In this document: one piece after another, positions 55,228 to 64,000 of the stretch | How positions within the stretch are numbered: the first letter of the stretch is position 1 | Layout: the number at the start of each line of letters is the position of its first letter | DNA from: Prostheceraeus crozeri | Taxonomy: Eukaryota; Platyhelminthes; Polycladida; Euryleptidae | DNA: 64,000 bases | Assembly: GCA_907163375.1 (NCBI GenBank) | Contig: CAJQUW010011587.1 | Span: forward strand, 124,001-188,000 | Direction of reading: 5' to 3' | The notes under the pieces: model-generated | Database searches by the model: none | What the model was told of the DNA's origin: nothing | What the model saw: the letters and a program-made list of their open reading frames with translations, nothing else | Translations under genes and position numbers: made by a program

Positions 55228-55395
55228 AGCCTAGTGTACATTAGATGAAGTTGGCAGTTAGCAGTTTGTCGTTTGTAGTTAAAGTTCGCAGTTTGTCGTC
55301 AATCGTTAAAATCATGAAGTTGAAGTTCGCAGTTTGCAGTTACCGTTTGTAGTTACTGCATTTCGTAGTTTATAAAGACGTGTACATATTGAGCG

Positions 55396-57239
55396 ATGAG
55401 AATCAAAATGTCAGCTGTTGTGAATAGAAGACGGAAATTGCTACTCCTCCTATATATTACTACCCTTCGAAGAAATTCCCGAAGATGGTGGATCAGACCA
55501 ATATTTAAGCAAAGAAAAATCTACGGAGAGATGCGTCTGTTAGATCAGATGGAGGAAGTTGACTCAGAATATTTCTATAGATACACACGAATGTCGCCGA
55601 CCAAATTCAACAAGTTGCTAAACTTTTTGAAACCAAAAATATCTCATTCAGGACCCAGAGAATCGATTTCTCCCAAGGAACGTTTAGCCATTACCTTACG
55701 GTATGTGACATTATGTACTTACATAAAACAATTATTTCATTTTTACATTGTTTTCTTGTAGGGTGTTGTCAACAGGCGATTCTTTCCAAACTGTTGGATT
55801 TAGTTTTCGAGTTGGATTCAAAACAGTTGGAAATATTGTAAGAGAAGTGTGTGATGCCATTTTGGAAAACTTAGCACCAGAATACCTACGAGTACCGGTT
55901 GAAAGTGAATGGGTGCAAATTAGATCTGATTTTTGGAATACATGGAATGTTCCTAACTGCTTAGGATCAATCCATGGCAAGCATTGTACCATCCAAGCTC
56001 CAAATAATTCTGGAACTGATTACTTTAATTATAAGAAATTTTTCAGCATCATTCTTTTAGCAGTTGTAGACGCCAATTATTGCTTTAAGATCATCGATGT
56101 AGGAGCTGCTGGCCGCCAAAGCGATGGAGGAGTCCTGAGAAACTCCCTATTCTTCCAGAAGGTCGAATCAAATGAATTGAATTTACCGAATGAGAAATGC
56201 CTCCCGAATACTTCCGTTTCATTACCTCATTAATTTCTTGGTGATGAGGCATTTCCTTTGAAAACATACATGATGCGACCATTTGGAGGGAAAGTAACAT
56301 CGGAATCAAAAAAGATTTTCAACTATAGACACAGCAGAGGTCGAAGAGTTGTAGAAAATGCTTTCGGAATTTTATCCTCAAAATGGAGAATTTTTAGGTG
56401 AGTTAACTTTAAACCAAAAAGGAAAATAGTAGTGTATTAGTTGTCAATATTATTTATTAAGCCTTATCAATTTGTCATCAAATACCTGTACATTCTTTCT
56501 TGCATCTCAATTAATATAATTCAACAAAATAACAATGCATAAAATATATACGTGAAACGAAAAACATTCATTTGAACTATGACTACTAAGAAAAATAGGG
56601 ATTCTAAACTTCATTGCATTAGTGATGTAATGAAACTATAATAATAAATGAAATATTCCGATTAATTATGAGTTGTAATGATTTTACGAATCATAAAATC
56701 TTAAAATATGTATTTATTTTCAAATTATGTAAAAATTTTCATTTAGATCATTGCGGTTATTAATCAATAGAAAAACAATAATCTAGTTACAAAGTTAAAA
56801 TCTGTGATCATGTCTAAACAAATTAAAGAGATATTGACTTGTTCACGTGTGAAAGTATTATAATATAACTACGTGCGTACTATTAAATGGATTTTTCTAT
56901 TTCAGACGTGCAATTGTCGCTTAGCCAGAGACTGTAATCAAAATAATCAAAGCGACGTGTGTGTTACATAATTTTCTTAAAATGACGGATACATCTGAGG
57001 ATACTAACAGGCGTTATTGCAAGCCTGGTTTTGCTGATATGGTTGATCAGAATGGTGATGTAATTGATGGATCATGGAGACAAGAATCATCATCTGATGT
57101 TTTGGAATCTTTTACAGAGAAAAACTCGGACAAATCATCGAAAAATGCGATGCAAAATCGGGAACTGTTATGTGACTTTTACAATTCTCCAGAAGGAAAA
57201 TTTTCATGGAAATACGCTTACATTCGACGTGGACTTTGA
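55396..57239 (+). pseudogene. PIF/Harbinger transposase, three exons, decayed
   Basis: DDE transposase that, with its MADF/Myb partner, cuts at TWA sites. Exon 1 (ATG 55396 to 55700) ends ERLAITLR. Intron 55701-55761 is GT-AG. Exon 2 runs to 56397 with ATGDSFQT-type VLSTGDSFQTVGFSFRVG, LGSIHGKHCTIQAPNNSG, YKKFFSIILLAVVDANY, DVGAAGRQSDGG, GDEAFPLKTYMMRPFGGKV and GRRVVENAFGILSSKWRIFR. Intron 56398-56905 follows, then exon 3 with LHNFLKMTDTSED. Defects: the usual GAIDGKH is GSIHGKH, so the first catalytic aspartate is histidine. In-frame stops lie at 56231-56233 (TAA) and 56922-56924 (TAG). The enzyme is probably inactive. Confidence 0.92.
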
Positions 57240-58054
57240 ACCGTGTAAAAATCATTTAGGAAACTTTCGACAGCATTTTGGTAGGGGTTTAAGTCATAGT
57301 TTGAAAATGATGTTTACAATAAAAAAAATAGAGATGATCAAAATGGAGATGATCATTACAATGAGAGATGATATGATATAAATATGTACAGGTTGTACTA
57401 GATTACATAATATCGTTTCTGGCCTATAGCAATAGCAATTGACCTGACATTGAGGATAAGATATGTACGTTATACATTAGTTTTATTAGTAAAAAATATT
57501 AGTAGTGGAGAAATTCACGACAACCATCAATCAACAACGAAACAGAATTAGACAGATATCGTGAATTCCTCTTCTACTAACTTTATTTTACTAAAATTAC
57601 CTATTTTTAATTAACTTGTTTAATGGAGAATTTTACAAATATAATTGTTCAAGTTACCAAAAGAAATATCTGATGTTGCCGTTATTTCATGTTATGTAAT
57701 TTACGCTGTTATTCCCGTTGATAAAATTGGTATGATGATTATCTCTTTTGATACAGCATATAAACATTAGTATGTAAGCTTATCCTTGAGCTACTAAATA
57801 ATAGAACTCGAAATCCTTACCAATTAAAATATCATATTTTCATCAACTAACTTAATTCTTAGACATTGTTTAGTATGTTTTATTAATGCCAGTATTTCCC
57901 ATTTTCCGATTTTTCCTGATTTTCCATTTTCAAAAAATTTTAAATTATCTTTCCAAAAAATTAGGTCCCTTAGTATTAAGTATACTTCTGAGAACAAGAC
58001 TACAATTTCCAGAATACAATGAAAATATATTTGTCAAGCACTGATACAATGGAA
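57240..58054. other. Non-coding middle of the Harbinger element
   Basis: AT-rich spacer between the two convergent genes of the transposon. I see no further gene or repeat, only probable 3' UTRs. Confidence 0.6.
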
Positions 58055-58861
58055 CTAATTCCAAAGATTGTCCCACACATCAATTGTGGACTGTTCTCTC
58101 TGGTTGTTTGCTGATGTCGACGATTGCTCATTGTTCTCATTGTTCTGACGGAAATATTGAGACGAACCTTGTATATTTCTTTTTGTAAACTCATACAATT
58201 TCATCTGAATCGCCATTCGCGCCTCAATTTGATCACAAACATTGAGTTTCTTCAAGCACGATGATACATATAATCCAAACATGTCATTCTCATCTTTTTC
58301 TACATCTGACTTCCGCAATTCTTCAAGTTCTTCTATGATGAAGTTCCGTAACTTCGCAGAAGATGTAAGTTTAGGAATTTTTGCAGAGGAAGCACATGTA
58401 AGTTTAGGTTTCTTCACTGGTGTTTCAATAGATAAAATCTCCTCTCCATCACTTTCAATGTCAGACCGGTCTTTGTTCTCAATACCAATCAGACCGTTCT
58501 CGATGTCACTATCACAAGTTTCAGAAGAGACGATGTTAGAGTAAGTTATTCGATGTTTCACAGATGGTGTTAAAAAGTTTAAGTAGGGCAGCCAAGGCCA
58601 TTTATCCTCCTTAGTGGCAGCGCTACCACTTCTTTCACGCAATCTCTTCTCGCGTAGTTTTCTTGAGAATGTATCTCGAAGATTCTTCCATCGTTTCTGA
58701 GAATCTTCGACGGTAAGAGAACAAGCACTACTAACCGATAGCCAAGAATTTTCTTTCAAAGTTTTATCCTTATAGTCTTTCAAAGATGTATTATACAAGT
58801 GTGGATATTTCTCCACTTCCAGAATCAGTTTCTCAGTAACCGAAGTATCACTATCCATCAT
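58055..58861 (-). CDS. Harbinger-associated MADF/BESS-type DNA-binding protein
   Basis: Partner protein of PIF/Harbinger transposons, thought to bind transposon ends and bring the transposase to DNA. The first ATG codons are at 58861 and 58858, giving 268 aa. The MADF domain spans about residues 8-95: EKLILEVEKYPHLYNTSLKD, then SWLSVSSACSLTVEDSQKRW and RDTFSRKLREKR. A Ser/acidic linker and a KKPK basic cluster follow. The C-terminal part DMFGLYVSSCLKKLNVCDQI resembles a BESS-type dimerisation motif. Unlike the convergent transposase it is fully open, so it may still be made. A TATA-like TTATATATTAT lies just upstream of the start. Confidence 0.88.
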   Translation of the reverse strand: MMDSDTSVTEKLILEVEKYPHLYNTSLKDYKDKTLKENSWLSVSSACSLTVEDSQKRWKNLRDTFSRKLREKRLRERSGSAATKEDKWPWLPYLNFLTPSVKHRITYSNIVSSETCDSDIENGLIGIENKDRSDIESDGEEILSIETPVKKPKLTCASSAKIPKLTSSAKLRNFIIEELEELRKSDVEKDENDMFGLYVSSCLKKLNVCDQIEARMAIQMKLYEFTKRNIQGSSQYFRQNNENNEQSSTSANNQREQSTIDVWDNLWN

Positions 58862-59109
58862 GATAATATATAAAATCGTGTTGTAGCTCAACTGCACAGT
58901 CAAAAGTTGTGATCATCAAATTCTACCAACGACAGCAGTTCGGTTACCAAAACGACGCTTGACGTCATCATTTAGGAAAAATCAATGTACACGCATCAAC
59001 GACGAACTGCCAACGGCATGACTCAACGATTCAGCTCGGAGATGTCGTTGCATTGAACTGCGAACTGCAGCTAATGTACACTAGGCTTAAGTCTGATCAC
59101 TTCATCGAA

Positions 59110-59673
59110 AGACGAGGTAAGCGACGGTCGTCGCTCTGAGCTCCCGATATCGGGTGTTTCAAAGGACTCTATCTTCTGAAGTAGGCAAGCTATCTTCTTA
59201 CTTCAAAGTTTGTGTGATAGAGTTTGATAGTGTCTTTACTAGTGATAAATTTTTTTAAAGTAGTATGAGTAGTAAAATGCGGAATTTTTTAAAAATTCTT
59301 AATTTTCAGTTTTTTCAAAGTTTTAACATGTAGTCTAAGGTTTTCAAGTATGCTGAGTTCAAATCTGCTATCAGACTTGAAATTTAACTATGTCTAAGGC
59401 AGCTTTGAGGGGTTAGATCCCAGATACTGATCACTACCTTTGACTTGGCGTTGCTGTTACCACTTCGGGGCAGTGACAATGATGTCTTCAGCTGTAAATA
59501 GCGGGTATCGGGGGAGATCTCTCACTTCCTTAGTGATCAGTACAAGGCCTTCGGGCTGTCGACGGGATCGAGTGCCACTCACTACACTCAAATCTATCAT
59601 TCCTCACTAAGTGTCATGCTTTAGGCTGTATACTACATGATTCCAAACTTATACAAATTTCATTATCTTACAG
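59110..59673 (+). other. 5' UTR intron with conserved structured segment (copy B)
   Basis: Same intron as 35531-36095: donor GACGAG/GTAAGCG near 59110 and acceptor CATTATCTTACAG ending at 59673. The sequence from CGACGGTCGTCG through TAGTGATCAGT and GGGATCGAGTGCCACTCAC is conserved with copy A at a level similar to the coding parts. Confidence 0.6.
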
Positions 59674-59679
59674 CTAACC

Positions 59680-60932
59680 ATGGTCAATAACGATAGAAAC
59701 AAGAAGTTTCATATTAAAATGTGTGTGTGCGGCCGAATTAACCGCCGAGACGGTCTCAAGGACCACATAAAGAAGGCAGGGGCCGACCACATGGTTATCC
59801 TGAGTAGGGTTGCCTGTGTGAAGTGCAGGGTGCTGTTGGTTGTTGGGCAGGAGGCCGAGTTTTATCTGAGGCATGGTGAGTGTACAGGAGGATTGGTGAC
59901 CGATTTGAGAGTTGTGGAGTTGATGAATGCTGAGAAGGAGCGAATGTTGGGGAAAGAGAAAGAGGCCAAGAATGTTCTTCAGAATGCTAGTGGGAATGTT
60001 GCTGAGAATGCTAGTGGGAATGTTGAGAATGCTAGTGGGAATGTTGTTGAGAATGCTAGTGGGAATGCTGTGGAGAATGAGGTAGAGAATGCTGTGGCCG
60101 GTTTGAAGGCTGACAAGTGGCGGAAGAGTGTTTGAGAGTGATGATGAGGATGATGTGGATTTGGATAGGGAGCGAGTGAGGAAGCGTGTGAGGAAGTTGA
60201 GCTCTTCTTCGTCGGAGGTGTCAAATATTGTCATTACCGACCCCCCGCAGAGCTCATCTTCCCCAATAGTGAAGGGTGGTGGGTTACGGAAGTAGTCGGT
60301 GCGGTGGGATGAGGACATGGAGAAGAAGCATGGTTTCGCAGGAAGCGGCAAATGCTTTGTTGGTTGATCGGTACGAAAGTTTGAAGAAGGTGAATGAGAG
60401 AACGTTGATTGAGTTGAGTGAGCTGAAAATGAAGGAGGTGAAATGTAAGGAGGTGGCAGATGAGAATATCCGCATGAGGCGTGTTGTGAAAGAGTTGAAG
60501 GAGAATGTGCGAGTGTTGGAAGACGAGAATGATGAGTGAGAGAAGAGGACGAGTGCTGCAGAGAGGAGAATGGGAGAGGCAGAGTCGAAGTATGAGGAGT
60601 TGATGAAGGAGATGAGAGTATTGAGAGCGAGGAATGCTGAGTTGGAGAGGAGTGTGAGTAGGCAGGGTGATGAGAGAGAGTCGTTTGTGAAGTTGGAGCG
60701 CATGAGGAATGAATGGAATCGCTTGAATGAGGACAGAATGTTTGAGTTCCACATCCCTATTCGGGATAACCATCTGGACGGTCAAGTCCTCGTCAATCAA
60801 AATCTGGACGAGAGCATAATCTGTTATAATGGCCATCCAAGTAAGAAATGCCTCCACGCCACACTCTGTATGCGCGGACATTTGCATAAATTTTCAGTGA
60901 GGAAGCCCGCGAGACTACCCAAGGATGGCTAA
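59680..60932 (+). pseudogene. Cys-motif and coiled-coil protein gene (copy B)
   Basis: The ATG at 59680 opens MVNNDRNKKFHIKMCVCGRI. HMVILSRVACVKCRVLL gives the second CxxC pair, as in copy A. A run of NASGNV(V/A)EN repeats (about 59.97-60.09 kb) is absent from copy A. Coiled coil and C-terminal block (MFEFHIPIRDNHLDGQVLVN, then CLHATLCMRGHLHKFSVRK) follow. A ~60-bp intron (GTAAGTG...TTTCATTGCAG, about 60936-60996) lies just after the stop. Broken in about two places. Unknown family. Confidence 0.65.
59978..60090 (+). repeat. In-gene minisatellite (AATGCTAGTGGGAATGTT)
   Basis: AATGCTAGTGGGAATGTTG and spaced variants recur about four times, giving the peptide NASGNV repeated in the coiled-coil gene of copy B. 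Copy A lacks it, so it is a local expansion. Confidence 0.85.
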
Positions 60933-60935
60933 CTT

Positions 60936-60996
60936 TGTAAGTGAAAAGCAAATAAGATAGTATATCCTATTCTAATACATATCATTTTCATTGCAG
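60936..60996 (+). other. Short spliceosomal intron after the coiled-coil gene
   Basis: CTTT/GTAAGTGAAAAGC to TTTTCATTGCAG/ATC, about 61 bp, directly after the stop codon. The equivalent sequence on the minus strand of copy A (about 34293-34353) keeps both splice signals. It implies that transcription continues into the module region. Confidence 0.65.
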
Positions 60997-61026
60997 ATCT
61001 TTTCCCTGCCTTCACCGCCCAATCAA

Positions 61027-61172
61027 TTCACTCCCGAGAACGAACCAACGGCTCTCATAAGGGCCACCTAGGGGCAAGACATGATAGAACCTCCACGCGG
61101 TTTGCCCTGGGCAGTTTTCAGACTGGCGAATACTATCATTAAGTTGAATCTTCTATCAGTCAACTTGAACGT
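61027..61172 (+). repeat. ~145-bp module, copy 1 (copy B)
   Basis: ACTCCCGAGAACGAACC to GTCAACTTGAACGTT, followed by a TATA box (61189) and the 88-aa gene. Matches 34112-34258 of copy A. Confidence 0.85.
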
Positions 61173-61185
61173 TGCGTCGCGTTAG

Positions 61186-61205
61186 AGGGGTATATAAACC
61201 ACTAC
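61186..61205 (+). promoter_or_regulatory. TATA box of the 88-aa gene (copy B)
   Basis: GGGTATATAAACCACTACC about 35-40 bp before the ATG at 61230. The spacing is the same as in copy A. Confidence 0.65.
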
Positions 61206-61229
61206 CTCTCATTTCATTTCATTTCAATC

Positions 61230-61496
61230 ATGCAGACGCCGAGCACTCAACTCAGCTCTCCTCGCGGATCGCAGTTAAGACCGCGAAATTTATTTAATGA
61301 ATTTGTTAGACTAGAGGAGCAAGACAGAGTCCACAACAATCTTGCTCGGATTGGCAATCCGATGACAGCAAGTGTTGTCAATCCAACGGAATGGCGCTAC
61401 ATTCCACTTTTCAGCCACATACCAATTAGCGTGGAAGTCGAAACTGCTACCAAGGAGAGAGTCAAAGACTCTCTCAGCAGAATCGGTAGGCTGTAA
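61230..61496 (+). CDS. 88-aa conserved small protein (copy B)
   Basis: Full-length counterpart of 33791-34057 with the same start, stop and length and about three replacements (for example STQL for NSQV). Sequence RNLFNEFVRLEEQDRVHNNL then PTEWRYIPLFSHIPI. Conservation across two copies that otherwise differ in indels suggests the protein was kept under selection while the element was active. No recognised domain. Confidence 0.65.
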   Translation: MQTPSTQLSSPRGSQLRPRNLFNEFVRLEEQDRVHNNLARIGNPMTASVVNPTEWRYIPLFSHIPISVEVETATKERVKDSLSRIGRL

Positions 61497-61502
61497 GATG
61501 AC

Positions 61503-61646
61503 GACTCCCGAGAACGAACCACCGGCTCTCTTAAGGGCCACCATGGGGCAAGATTTGATAGAACCTCCACGCGGTTTGCCCTGGGCAGTCTTCAGACTGG
61601 CGAATACTATCATTAAGTTGAATCTGCTATCAGTCAACTTGAACGT
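61503..61646 (+). repeat. ~145-bp module, copy 2 (copy B)
   Basis: Starts seven bases after the stop codon of the 88-aa gene and ends TCAACTTGAACGTT, followed by ATGCAGTCGATTGCTATCCC, a motif shared with the ~206-bp tandem repeat. It is open as MGQDLIEPPRGLPWAVFRLA. Confidence 0.85.
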
Positions 61647-61760
61647 TATGCAGTCGATTGCTATCCCTGAAGCATTCTGATTCGCTGTTGAGCAATTCAT
61701 TGTTGAAAACCCTATATAAGCCAGAAGATTGTAGCGCTTCTCATTCAATTTTAAGTCACG

Positions 61761-61919
61761 ATGGAAGCAACATCTGCTAGTACCATTCCCGACTTCATCA
61801 TCCTCGACGAGTGGGATGAAGACGACACCATTCCCAACTTCATCATCCTCGACGAGTGGGATGAAGAGGATGAGAAGAAGGGGGAGATCAAGAAGATCAT
61901 TTGGACGGATGAGGTGTGA
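61761..61919 (+). CDS. Tiny acidic protein, 52 aa (copy B)
   Basis: The ATG at 61761 opens MEATSASTIPDFIILDEWDE. The DFIILDEWDE block occurs twice (IPDFIILDEWDE and IPNFIILDEWDE) through a 42-bp tandem duplication. The body ends in a K/E-rich tail and WTDEV. A TATA box (CCTATATAAGCC near 61713) lies about 45 bp upstream. Copy A has a 32-aa version with one block. Function unknown. Confidence 0.5.
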   Translation: MEATSASTIPDFIILDEWDEDDTIPNFIILDEWDEEDEKKGEIKKIIWTDEV

Positions 61920-62039
61920 ACTCCTAATACCACCCGCATCCGAACGGTGCCAGATGCACCAGCACGACCTAGGCGGTATAGGGTATATGAGAACCTAACC
62001 GTCATACCTATTGACTATTCCTGCCAATAGTCAACTTGT

Positions 62040-62182
62040 TACTCCCGAGAACGAACCATCGGCTCTCTTAAGGGCCACCATGGGGCAAGACATGATAGAA
62101 CCTCCACGCGGTTTGCCCTGGGCAGTCTTCAGACTGGCGAATACTATCATTAAGTTGAATCTGCTATCAGTCAACTTGAACG
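62040..62182 (+). repeat. ~145-bp module, copy 3 (copy B)
   Basis: Third module of copy B, upstream of the leader block starting GCAAATGAAGTTCGGTGTAA. Matches 33163-33307 of copy A. Confidence 0.85.
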
Positions 62183-62524
62183 TTGCAAATGAAGTTCGGT
62201 GTAATACTTCCTTTCGACGGGCGTTCCTGTAAAGGGCGGCGGTGGAACCCGTAGCTATGTATACCGCAAGGGACATTCGGCAATGGTCAATCTTGTTAAA
62301 CCTCTCTGCGTCATGTTTGCAAGTGATTGCCTCTGTCTCAACGTAGTATGCATTCGCGCCAGGGCGACATTTAGCCAACTGTCGAAGGTTGCCTTATAAA
62401 CTTTCCATTGCACACGTTATGAGAACCATGAGTTCTACCTGCCTCTACCAATGAGACGAATTGATGAATGGAATGAAATGGGAGGACACTCACGCGCCAC
62501 ACGCAACATAACACACTTCTCTCT

Positions 62525-63471
62525 TCCGTAGTCTAACAAGCTCTTTACACATGGATTGCAGTCGATTGCTATCCCAGAATCATGTAAGCTATCTTAATTT
62601 TATTTAACACTATTTCATCTACCATCATCACCCATATGAAATATTGTAAGATTTACAAGTTAAAATAAGCGTGCTACTATTTCCAAATGAAAAAGTATAC
62701 ATGGTTAAATCATCCACTTAAGCCCATCCGTAGTCTAACAAGCTCTTTACACATGGATCGCAGTCGATTGCTATCCCTGTATCAGAAGTGTAAGCCATCT
62801 TAATTTTATTTAACACTATTTCATCTACCATCATCGCCCATATGAAATGTTATAAGATTTACAAGTTAGTTAGACTAAGCGTGCTACTATTTCCAAATGA
62901 AAAAGTATACATGGTTAAATCATCCACTTAAGCCTATCCGTAGTCTAACAAGCTCTTTACACATGGATCGCAGTCGATTGCTATCCCTGTATCAGAAGTG
63001 TAAGCTATCTTAATTTTATTTAACACTATTTCATCTACCATCATCACCCATATGAAATATTGTAAGATTTACAAGTTAAACTAAGCGTGCTACTATTTCC
63101 AAATGAAAAAGTATACATGGTTAAATCATCCACTTAAGCCCATCCGTAGTCTAACAAGCTCTTTACACATGGATCGCAGTCGATTGCTATCCCTGTATCA
63201 GAAGTGTAAGCCATCTTAATTTTATTTAACACTATTTCATCTACCATCATCGCCCATATGAAATGTTATAAAGTTTACAAGTAAGACTAAGCGTGCTACT
63301 ATTTCCAAATGAAAAAGTATACATGGTTAAATCATCCACTTAAGCCCATCCGTAGTCTAACAAGCTCTTTACACATGGATCGCAGTCGATTGCTATCCCT
63401 GTATCAGAAGTGTAAGCTATCTTAATTTTATTTAACACTATTTCATCTACCATCATCGCCCATATGAAATG
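62525..63471. repeat. ~206-bp tandem array, five units (copy B)
   Basis: TCCGTAGTCTAACAAGCTCT starts units at 62525, 62727, 62937, 63143 and 63349 (periods 202, 210, 206 and 206). Each contains GCAGTCGATTGCTATCCC and AAGCGTGCTACTATTTCC. The fifth unit is cut at 63471 by the LTR element. Copy A has one unit in the left arm and two in the right. Confidence 0.93.
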
Positions 63472-64000
63472 TGTGAGCGTGTTGTATTTCTAATTCTCTA
63501 TTGTTCACTGTCTTAGGACATAGCAATCCGACTCTCGACCGCATGCCTGACATCCTATTATCAAGTGATCTGGTGACGTTTCATGATAATAACATTTCAT
63601 TATTGTGCATGTTTCGTGAGTTGTTTTATGCCATTGTTATACAGGTATAAATATCCACGTCTGCAAATAAAGTGCGTCTTTGCTATTTGGAATTCGCGTT
63701 TTTACTTACAAGCTATCACGGCCGTTTGTCTTGCTGAACATGAGCGGCTCGTTAAAGTTGGTCGATATCGTGAAGAGATTCAAGGGTGAGCGTGATGAAA
63801 ATATTGATCAATGGTTCAGACGATACGAGACAGCGGTGTCTATAGTAACCGCCCCAAAGGATTTAGAGGCTGAGATGGCTCGAATGATGCCTCTATTTTT
63901 GGATGGTCCTGCTTTCGCGACCTGGGATCAATTGGAGCCAACAGATAAAAATGACTTTAAAGTTGTGATGAAGGCTTTGAAGAGAGTTTATGGACTTAAC
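63472..64000 (+). mobile_element. Second LTR retrotransposon, 5' part, runs off window
   Basis: Foreign sequence begins precisely inside a tandem-repeat unit with TGTGAGCGTGTTG, a TG start as expected of an LTR. A TATA-like TATAAATATC (about 63648) and AATAAA (about 63667) fit an LTR promoter and poly(A) signal. From the ATG at 63740 an open reading runs to the window edge: MSGSLKLVDIVKRFKGERDE, then IDQWFRRYETAVSIV and FLDGPAFATWDQLEP, which is gag-like (the capsid region of Ty3/Gypsy-type elements). The LTR's inner end and the remainder are outside what can be judged. No break is visible in the short part seen. Confidence 0.75.

Larger units (their letters stand above)
55228..59087. mobile_element. 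PIF/Harbinger DNA transposon, 3.86 kb
   Basis: Terminal inverted repeats start AGCCTAGTGTACATTAG at 55228 and end with the complement at 59087. They extend imperfectly to about 34 bp. The flanking 3-bp duplication TAA (55225-55227 and 59088-59090) is the family's TWA target. Subterminal parts repeat GCAGTTTG/AGTTCGCAGTT many times. It has the two standard genes, a transposase on the plus strand and a MADF/Myb-type protein on the minus strand. The empty site is preserved in copy A near 36113-36120. Confidence 0.95.
54422..63471. mobile_element. PolB (Polinton-like) element, copy B, partial
   Basis: Starts with the same terminal AGTAGTAAGTAAA as copy A and follows copy A's right side (read from 37137 inward): GC-rich repeats, TATA promoter, intron, coiled-coil gene, small-gene block, leader block, then a tandem array of five ~206-bp units. 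It is split by the Harbinger element at 55228-59087 and interrupted at 63471/63472 by an LTR element. The PolB portion, if present, lies beyond the window. Broken in several genes. Confidence 0.88.

Overview
This is a repeat-dense, AT-rich stretch of a metazoan nuclear genome, most likely an invertebrate. One host-type gene is recognisable: a serine palmitoyltransferase subunit 2-like gene at 4.65-6.32 kb on the minus strand, in one uninterrupted exon. Nearly everything else that can be identified is mobile DNA: Tc1/mariner, hAT-like, PIF/Harbinger, Penelope-like, Ty3/Gypsy and a large PolB-encoding (Polinton-like) element. Spliceosomal introns, TATA promoters and this repertoire indicate an animal. 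I cannot name the species or phylum.

Layout. 0-1.84 kb: decayed mariner transposase and a Penelope-type reverse transcriptase fossil. 1.84-4.65 kb: non-coding, with one hairpin MITE. 4.65-6.32 kb: SPTLC2-like gene. 6.3-13.8 kb: no convincing gene; a 1.55-kb hAT-like element (7960-9511), a partial relative and a hairpin. 13.86-15.21 kb: nearly whole mariner in a (TA)n tract. 15.2-16.83 kb: decayed Penelope-like element on the minus strand, with a 268-bp internal tandem duplication. 16.83-37.14 kb: PolB element, copy A. 37.1-49.3 kb: no convincing gene; several non-autonomous DNA elements, including a hAT-like element nested in a hairpin MITE. 49.33-54.42 kb: broken Ty3/Gypsy retrotransposon on the minus strand. 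54.42-63.47 kb: PolB element, copy B, split by a 3.86-kb PIF/Harbinger element. 63.47 kb to the end: start of another LTR retrotransposon.

The PolB element is the most interesting object. Copy A is about 20.3 kb and carries two 5.1-5.3 kb inverted arms. Each arm holds a complete set of protein-primed DNA polymerase B motifs plus a divergent small acidic gene, and the two arms are almost identical in protein. The unique centre encodes two members of a putative structural protein family and two paralogous PC4-like small proteins. The distal side of copy A's right end, and copy B, carry a Cys-motif/coiled-coil gene and a chain of very small genes. Each small gene has a TATA box preceded by the same ~145-bp module. 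I see no integrase, packaging ATPase or adenain-like protease, which ordinary Polintons carry.

The nesting gives a relative chronology. Copy B begins inside what remains of the Gypsy element's 5' LTR. The Harbinger element then entered copy B at a TAA whose unfilled counterpart survives in copy A. A different LTR element entered copy B's tandem repeats at 63472. All assignments come from reading motifs by eye. No database search was run, and family names for the unusual genes are inference.
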